From Rhizobium ecuadorense (GTDB taxonomy: Bacteria > Pseudomonadota > Alphaproteobacteria > Rhizobiales > Rhizobiaceae): a DNA stretch of 64,000 nucleotides. The notes beneath the pieces were generated by a model. That model saw only the letters and a list, made by a program, of their open reading frames with translations, searched no databases and was not told the DNA's origin. Positions 58,940-64,000 of the stretch are shown piece after piece. The stretch lies in contig NZ_LFIO01001107.1 of assembly GCF_001187535.1 (NCBI RefSeq), positions 1 to 64,000 of the forward strand, given 5' to 3'. Positions within the stretch are counted from its first letter, which is position 1. Each line of letters starts with the position of its first letter. The position numbers and the translations under genes were made by a program.

Positions 58940-61174
58940 ATGATGCGGCAGTACGAGCTCGTGGAGCGGGTTCAGCAATACAAGCCCGATGCCAATGAAG
59001 CACTGCTGAACAAAGCCTATGTCTACGCCATGCAGAAGCATGGCCAGCAAAAGCGGGCGAGCGGCGATCCCTATATTTCGCATCCGCTCGAAGTCGCCGC
59101 GATCCTCACCGACATGCACCTCGATGAATCGACGATCGCGGTCGCGCTGCTGCACGATACGATCGAGGATACCACGGCGACGCGCGCCGAGATCGACGAA
59201 CTCTTCGGCGAGGATATCGGCCGCCTGGTCGAGGGCCTGACCAAGATCAAGAAACTCGATCTTGTCACCAAGAAGGCCAAGCAGGCGGAAAACCTGCGCA
59301 AGCTGCTGCTCGCCATTTCCGACGATGTGCGCGTGCTGCTCGTCAAGCTTGCCGATCGCCTGCACAATATGCGCACCCTCGATCATATGTCGGCCGACAA
59401 GCGGGCCCGAATCTCCGAGGAGACGATGGAAATCTATGCGCCGCTTGCCGGTCGCATGGGCATGCAGGATATGCGCGAGGAGCTCGAAGAGCTTTCCTTC
59501 ATGCATATGAACCCGGAAGCCTACGACACCGTCACCAAACGGCTGGAGGAGCTTTCGAAGCGCAACGAGGGCATCGTCAAGAAGATCGAGGCCGAGCTGC
59601 GTGACCTGCTGGTCGCAAGCGGCCTGACGAGCGCCTATGTCAAGGGCCGGCAGAAGAAGCCCTATTCGGTCTTCCGCAAGATGCAGTCGAAGTCGCTTTC
59701 CTTCGAGCAGCTTTCCGATGTCTACGGTTTCCGTTTGATCGTCGAGGACATTCCGTCCTGCTACCGGGCGCTCGGCATCGTCCACACCCGCTGGCGTGTC
59801 GTGCCCGGCCGCTTCAAGGATTATATCTCGACGCCGAAGCAGAACGATTACCGCTCGCTGCACACCACCATCGTCGGTCCCTCCAGCCAGCGCATCGAGC
59901 TGCAGATCCGCACCAAGCGCATGCACGAAATCGCCGAATTCGGCATTGCCGCCCATACACTCTATAAGGACGGCGCCACCAATGCCGACGGCGACATCCT
60001 CTCGCGCGAATCCAATGCCTATTCGTGGCTGCGCCACACGATCGAGGCGCTGGCCGAAGGCGACAGTCCGGAAGAATTCCTCGAGCACACCAAGCTCGAG
60101 CTCTTCCAGGACCAGGTCTTCTGTTTCACGCCGAAGGGCAAGCTGATTGCTCTGCCGCGCGGCGCCACTCCGATCGATTTCGCCTATGCGGTGCACACCA
60201 ATATCGGCGACACCACCGTGGGCGCCAAGATCAACGGCCGCATCATGCCGCTGGTGACACGGCTTGCCAATGGCGACGAGGTCGAGATCATCCGCTCCGG
60301 CGTGCAGGTCCCGCCGGCCGCCTGGGAGGAGATCGTCGTTACCGGCAAGGCGCGCGCCGCCATCCGCCGCGCCACCCGCATGGCGATCCGCAAGCAATAT
60401 GCCGGTCTCGGCCACCGCATTCTTGAGCGCACCTTCGACAGGGCCGGAAAGATTTTCTCCCGCGAGGCGATGAAGCCAGCGCTGCACCGCCTCGGTCAGA
60501 AGGAGGTCGAGGACGCGATCGCTGCCGTCGGGCGCGGCGAGATGTCTTCGCTCGACGTCCTGCGCGCGGTCTATCCCGACCATCAGGATGAGCGCGTCAC
60601 CGTGAGGCCCTCCGGCGACGACGGCTGGTTCAACGTCCGCAGTGCGGCCGGCATGATCTTCAAGATCCCCGGCAAGACCAAGGCAGGGGTCGATGGCGGT
60701 CCTTCGGAAATCGACACCGACGCCAATATCGGGCCGATCCGCGGCCTCTCCGGCAATGTCGACGTCAAGTTCGCCTCAACCGGCGCCGTGCCCGGCGATC
60801 GCATCGTCGGCATTATGGACCAGGGCAAGGGCATCACCATCTACCCGATCCAGTCGCCGAGCCTGCAGCGCTTCGACGATCAGCCCGACCGCTGGATCGA
60901 TGTCCGCTGGGATCTCGACGAAGCCAACAAGTCGCGTTTCATGGCGCGCATCATGGTGAACGGGTTGAATGAGCCCGGCACGCTCGCCAAGGTCGCCCAG
61001 ACGGTTGCGGGCCTCGACGTCAATATCCGTTTGCTGAATACGGTGCGGGTCGCGGCGGATTTCACCGAAATGATGCTCGAAGTGGAGGTCTGGGACCTGC
61101 GTCAGCTCAATCAACTGCTCGCCCAGATGAAGGAACTGGATTGCATCGCTACGGTCCGGCGGCTCTACGAGTAA
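58940..61174 (+). CDS. rsh: Bifunctional (p)ppGpp synthetase/hydrolase, Rsh
   Basis: A 744-residue RelA/SpoT homologue. HD hydrolase domain with YISHPLEVAAILTDMHLDES, ALLHDTIEDTTATRAEIDEL and LLVKLADRLHNMRTLDHM, all active-site residues present; synthetase domain with FEQLSDVYGFRLIVEDIPSC and YISTPKQNDYRSLHTTIVG; TGS domain (FCFTPKGKLIALPRGATPID) and C-terminal ACT domain (MVNGLNEPGTLAKVAQTVAG). In rhizobia this single enzyme handles the stringent response and symbiosis. ATG at 58940 is followed at once by a second ATG. Confidence 0.96.
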   Translation: MMRQYELVERVQQYKPDANEALLNKAYVYAMQKHGQQKRASGDPYISHPLEVAAILTDMHLDESTIAVALLHDTIEDTTATRAEIDELFGEDIGRLVEGLTKIKKLDLVTKKAKQAENLRKLLLAISDDVRVLLVKLADRLHNMRTLDHMSADKRARISEETMEIYAPLAGRMGMQDMREELEELSFMHMNPEAYDTVTKRLEELSKRNEGIVKKIEAELRDLLVASGLTSAYVKGRQKKPYSVFRKMQSKSLSFEQLSDVYGFRLIVEDIPSCYRALGIVHTRWRVVPGRFKDYISTPKQNDYRSLHTTIVGPSSQRIELQIRTKRMHEIAEFGIAAHTLYKDGATNADGDILSRESNAYSWLRHTIEALAEGDSPEEFLEHTKLELFQDQVFCFTPKGKLIALPRGATPIDFAYAVHTNIGDTTVGAKINGRIMPLVTRLANGDEVEIIRSGVQVPPAAWEEIVVTGKARAAIRRATRMAIRKQYAGLGHRILERTFDRAGKIFSREAMKPALHRLGQKEVEDAIAAVGRGEMSSLDVLRAVYPDHQDERVTVRPSGDDGWFNVRSAAGMIFKIPGKTKAGVDGGPSEIDTDANIGPIRGLSGNVDVKFASTGAVPGDRIVGIMDQGKGITIYPIQSPSLQRFDDQPDRWIDVRWDLDEANKSRFMARIMVNGLNEPGTLAKVAQTVAGLDVNIRLLNTVRVAADFTEMMLEVEVWDLRQLNQLLAQMKELDCIATVRRLYE

Positions 61175-61367
61175 GCTTTTGTTAAGCCCTCAGACGGTTC
61201 AGTGCAAAATTGCACATTTTATGATCGCTTTACGATCGAAATAGTTCGCCAAAAAGGCATGCCATGCACTGCGCGCATGGCTGTCTCCATGTTGCGGCTG
61301 TAGTAATTAACCCGTGCCGGGCCTATCTTCTGGTCATCGAAACGCAAACAGAAGATGAGACAAGACA

Positions 61368-61517
61368 ATGTTTGATCCTATCAGGAAAATCGCTCGCGCC
61401 TTCCGCGCTCCGACCACGCAGGAACGTGAAATGGCCTATCTCAATGGCTCGCTCGATCGTATCGATCTCGAGTTTCGTCAGCGCCAGGTCGACCGCGGTC
61501 TGTTCCGCACGCGCTGA
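61368..61517 (+). CDS. DUF3563-like small protein, 49 aa
   Basis: A 49-codon gene too short for the usual cutoff. MFDPIRKIARAFRAPTTQER is followed by MAYLNGSLDRIDLEFRQRQV and DRGLFRTR; the pattern of a basic amphipathic start and the YLN-S-D--DLE-R-R block is that of DUF3563 proteins of Rhizobiales and Burkholderiales. It sits between rsh and the DUF2062 gene with a hairpin terminator after it. Function unknown. Confidence 0.7.
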   Translation: MFDPIRKIARAFRAPTTQEREMAYLNGSLDRIDLEFRQRQVDRGLFRTR

Positions 61518-61586
61518 TACTGAATTTAATACTTGAGACGAGTGAGGGACGTTATGCATGACGGACGCCCCTCGGTATGAAAAAGC

Positions 61587-61617
61587 TCCTCTCTGCTGAG
61601 AGGATGAGATGTTTTTT
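61587..61617 (+). terminator. Terminator after the DUF3563-like gene
   Basis: TCCTCTC and GAGAGGA form a 7 bp stem with a TGCT loop; a run of six T follows after seven bases. It precedes the DUF2062 gene. Confidence 0.6.
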
Positions 61618-61674
61618 CGGCGGTATCATTTGCCGCTCTTGTCATGGTCATGTGCGCTGCACTAAATACCGGCC

Positions 61675-62265
61675 ATGTTGTTTCGCCGTCGCAAGCCTGC
61701 GGGATTCAAGGAAAAGATGCGAGAGCTTCTATGGCCCCGCAAAGGTTTCCTTCGCCCGCTCCGTTACCTGACAATGCGCATCCTGCGCCTGAGCGCTTCG
61801 CCGCACGCAGTTGCGGCCGGCGTCGCTGCGGGCGTCTTCGTCTCGTGGACGCCCTTCATCGGCGTGCATTTCGTCATGGCCTTCGTCATCACCTATTTCC
61901 TCTCCGGCAGCATGGTGGCCGCCGCCCTCGGTTGCGCGGCCTTCGGCAATCCGCTGACCTATCCCTTCATCTGGGGTATCACCTGGGAGATCGGGCATCT
62001 GCTGTTGAGTCGTGAGGATCAGCTGGCCGGTCAGACGGTTGATCTCGCAGCCCTCTTTCATAAGCTGAACTTCACTGAATTATGGAGGCCTGTGCTGGAG
62101 CCGATGCTCGTCGGCGCCATTCCGCCGGCAATCGTCACCTCCGTTGCGCTTTACGCACTGACATTCTACACCGTGAAGGGTTTTCAGACGCGCCGCCACA
62201 CACGGCTGCTGGAGCGGGCGCGACTGCGTCTGGCCGGCCCGGCCGGCGACATGCCGAGCGTATGA
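61675..62265 (+). CDS. DUF2062 domain membrane protein
   Basis: A 196-residue inner-membrane protein with a basic N-terminus and three to four hydrophobic segments. The DUF2062 core is ASPHAVAAGVAAGVFVSWTP followed by FIGVHFVMAFVITYFLSGSM, then CAAFGNPLTYPFIWGITWEI. The function is unknown. In alphaproteobacteria this gene lies before acpS in the rsh-acpS-lepB-rnc order, as here. Confidence 0.9.
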   Translation: MLFRRRKPAGFKEKMRELLWPRKGFLRPLRYLTMRILRLSASPHAVAAGVAAGVFVSWTPFIGVHFVMAFVITYFLSGSMVAAALGCAAFGNPLTYPFIWGITWEIGHLLLSREDQLAGQTVDLAALFHKLNFTELWRPVLEPMLVGAIPPAIVTSVALYALTFYTVKGFQTRRHTRLLERARLRLAGPAGDMPSV

Positions 62266-62303
62266 ACCCGGTCAAGAAATCCTAAGCGACGGAAGGTTCC
62301 GGC

Positions 62304-62708
62304 ATGATCATCGGCATTGGCAGCGATCTGATCGACATTCGCCGGGTCGAGAAATCCATCGAGCGCTTCGGCGAGCGCTTTACCCATCGCTGCTTCACCG
62401 AGATCGAGCGCGCGCGTTCCGACCGCCGGGCAAATCGTGGAGCCTCCTATGCCAAGCGTTTCGCCGCCAAGGAGGCCTGTTCCAAGGCGCTCGGCACCGG
62501 CATCGCCCAGGGCGTCTTCTGGAAGGATATGGGCGTCGTCAACCTGCCGAGCGGCAAGCCGACCATGGTTTTGGCGGGTGCTGCCGCCCTGATCCTCGAA
62601 TCGATGCTGCCCGCGGGCCATAGGCCCGCCATTCATTTGACAATAACGGATGATTATCCCTTGGCGCAGGCCTTCGTGATTATCGAGGCGTTACCCGAGA
62701 GCCTCTGA
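62304..62708 (+). CDS. acpS: Holo-[acyl-carrier-protein] synthase
   Basis: A 134-residue phosphopantetheinyl transferase that converts apo-ACP to holo-ACP using CoA. Signature MIIGIGSDLIDIRRVEKSIE with the metal-binding Asp, YAKRFAAKEACSKALGTGIA with the catalytic Glu and Lys, and a final strand HLTITDDYPLAQAFVIIEAL. It lies 38 bp after the DUF2062 gene and before lepB. Confidence 0.96.
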   Translation: MIIGIGSDLIDIRRVEKSIERFGERFTHRCFTEIERARSDRRANRGASYAKRFAAKEACSKALGTGIAQGVFWKDMGVVNLPSGKPTMVLAGAAALILESMLPAGHRPAIHLTITDDYPLAQAFVIIEALPESL

Positions 62709-62842
62709 TCGGAACCTCGGGAGCGTTGATCGCGACCTCTCGTCGCTTTTGACGTTGTCGCCATTGCCGCAATCGGCCGAAGCCGCTAGAGAGAACGACA
62801 GAAGAATTGCGCCGCCGCGGCGTCTTGAAGGAATAAGACTGC

Positions 62843-63586
62843 GTGTCCGAAAAAGTCGAAGCCAAGCCGAACGCCCTCTGGGAAAATATCAAAGTCATCA
62901 TCCAGGCGCTGATTTTGGCGATGGTGATCCGAACGGTGCTGTTCCAGCCCTTTACCATCCCGTCCGGTTCGATGATGCCGACGCTGCTCGTCGGCGACTA
63001 CATCTTCGTCAATAAGTTCGCCTATGGTTATTCGAAATATTCGCTGCCCTTATCGCCTGATATCTTCAGCGGCCGCATTTTCGGCTCCGCTCCGAAGCGC
63101 GGCGATATCGTCGTTTTCCGCTTCCCGCCGAACCCTGACATCGATTACATCAAGCGCTGCATCGGCTTGCCGGGCGACCGCATTCAGATGAAGGAGGGCG
63201 TTCTCTACGTCAACGGCAAGCCGGTACCGAAGGTGCCGGACGGCGCCTTCACCTCGGATTACAAGCTCGATCCGGGCGCGGATGTGCCGGTGTTCCGCGA
63301 GACGCTCGACAACGGCAAGACCTATGACACACTCGATTCGTCTCCGGCATCGCGCGGTGATAACACCCGCGAGTTCATCGTGCCGGAAGACCACTATTTC
63401 ATGGTAGGCGACAACCGCGACAACTCGGCCGACAGCCGCTTCGACGTCGGCTTCGTGCCGGCCGAAAATCTTGTCGGCCGCGCCAGCGTCATCTTCTTCT
63501 CGCTCGGCAACGACACCTCCTTCCGCGAAATCTGGAAGTGGCCGACGAACATGCGTTGGGATCGCCTCTTCAAGGTTGTTGAATGA
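62843..63586 (+). CDS. lepB: Signal peptidase I
   Basis: A 247-residue membrane peptidase that removes signal peptides of secreted proteins. One N-terminal membrane helix (about 17-36, IIQALILAMVIRTVLFQPFT), catalytic Ser in IPSGSMMPTLLVGDYIFVNK, Lys in IDYIKRCIGLPGDRIQMKEG and the D-box region YFMVGDNRDNSADSRFDVGF. It starts at GTG with AAGGA upstream and ends overlapping rnc by ATGA. Confidence 0.96.
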   Translation: MSEKVEAKPNALWENIKVIIQALILAMVIRTVLFQPFTIPSGSMMPTLLVGDYIFVNKFAYGYSKYSLPLSPDIFSGRIFGSAPKRGDIVVFRFPPNPDIDYIKRCIGLPGDRIQMKEGVLYVNGKPVPKVPDGAFTSDYKLDPGADVPVFRETLDNGKTYDTLDSSPASRGDNTREFIVPEDHYFMVGDNRDNSADSRFDVGFVPAENLVGRASVIFFSLGNDTSFREIWKWPTNMRWDRLFKVVE

Positions 63587-64000
63587 GCAAGGCGCCGACG
63601 CTTTCTGCGGCCGACCGCGCAAAGCTTGAAGGCCTGATCGGTCATGACTTCGCCGAAGAGGAACGCTTGGATCGGGCGCTGACCCATGCCAGCGCCCGCA
63701 CTGAGAAGGGCGGCAATTACGAACGGCTGGAATTCCTCGGCGACAGGGTGCTTGGGCTCTGCATCGCCGAGCTTCTGTTCCGCACCTTCGGCGCGGCGGG
63801 GGAGGGCGAACTCTCGGTTCGCCTCAACCAGCTGGTCAGCGCCGAAACTTGCGCTGCGGTCGCCGACGAACTCAATCTTCACCTCTATATCCGCACCGGC
63901 GCCGACGTGAAGAAATTGACCGGCAAGCGCATGATGAACGTGCGTGCCGACGTCGTCGAAAGCCTGATCGCCGCGATCTATCTCGACGGCGGCCTCGAAG
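63583..64000 (+). CDS. rnc: Ribonuclease III, N-terminal part
   Basis: The first 139 codons of RNase III, cut by the window end. The catalytic signature ERLEFLGDRVLGLCIAELLF is intact, with the later conserved Asp/Glu region NVRADVVESLIAAIYLDGG. It overlaps the lepB stop by ATGA, so translation is coupled. The dsRNA-binding domain lies beyond the window. Confidence 0.96.
   Translation, partial: MSKAPTLSAADRAKLEGLIGHDFAEEERLDRALTHASARTEKGGNYERLEFLGDRVLGLCIAELLFRTFGAAGEGELSVRLNQLVSAETCAAVADELNLHLYIRTGADVKKLTGKRMMNVRADVVESLIAAIYLDGGLE

Overview
The window reads as a chromosomal segment of a fast-growing rhizobium of the Rhizobium leguminosarum/etli type. The reasons are the high GC content, alphaproteobacterial operon order (rpoZ, rsh, DUF2062 gene, acpS, lepB, rnc), a RopA-type porin, a chromosomal inositol operon with an RpiR-type regulator, a galacturonosyltransferase cluster of the Rgt kind, and several rhizobial interspersed palindromes. 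All identifications come from reading the sequence and remembered family features; no searches were run.

Region 1 to 11.3 kb holds housekeeping and transport genes: the 3' end of ETF-ubiquinone oxidoreductase, an L,D-transpeptidase, an EamA exporter divergent from an Lrp regulator, the Mg2+ channel mgtE, an MFS exporter, a diacylglycerol-kinase-like lipid kinase, a divergent gamma-glutamylputrescine-synthetase-like/aminotransferase pair, and a ParDE-type toxin-antitoxin locus whose toxin gene is frameshifted. Region 11.3 to 18.1 kb is a cell-surface glycosylation cluster: three GT39 paralogues, one GT2 polyprenyl-phosphate sugar synthase, a small remnant of a second GT2 gene, and a divergent flippase-like membrane protein. 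Region 18.0 to 20.8 kb is an ECF42-type sigma factor with three tandem DGPF (YciI-like) proteins and matching promoter boxes.

Region 20.8 to 30.4 kb contains amn, small exported proteins, a Sel1-like small protein with a structured leader, a HisC-like aminotransferase, two short PilZ proteins, a host-attachment protein, a LysR regulator and a MATE exporter. Region 30.6 to 40.2 kb is the inositol catabolic operon iolR/iolC-D-E-B with a perfect GGAA-N6-TTCC operator, a divergent Gfo/Idh/MocA dehydrogenase and a ferredoxin-reductase-like flavoprotein. Two copies of a 155-156 bp element with about 39 bp terminal inverted repeats sit inside the iol operon.

Region 40.49 to 50.93 kb is an integrated mobile element in the 3' end of tRNA-Ser(GCT). 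A 15 bp direct repeat marks attL and attR, and repeated TTCCTAAYC boxes with the same 12 bp period lie near both ends. It encodes a tyrosine integrase, an AlpA-like regulator, a replication-type winged-helix protein, small coupled genes, an HK97-type capsid-like protein and a TerS-like protein, but no recognisable portal, large terminase or tail gene. This looks like a phage satellite or a remnant reduced to satellite size. It also carries two likely cargo genes (a zinc-ribbon/HEPN-motif protein and a DUF5677 protein) and a patch of ParB-like fragments in opposing orientations. This is the most interesting part of the window.

Region 51.5 to 64 kb returns to core genes: ropA, a hydrolase, a lytic transglycosylase and dapA-smpB, then an NYN-domain protein, rpoZ, rsh, a tiny DUF3563-like gene, a DUF2062 gene, acpS, lepB and the start of rnc, which runs off the window.
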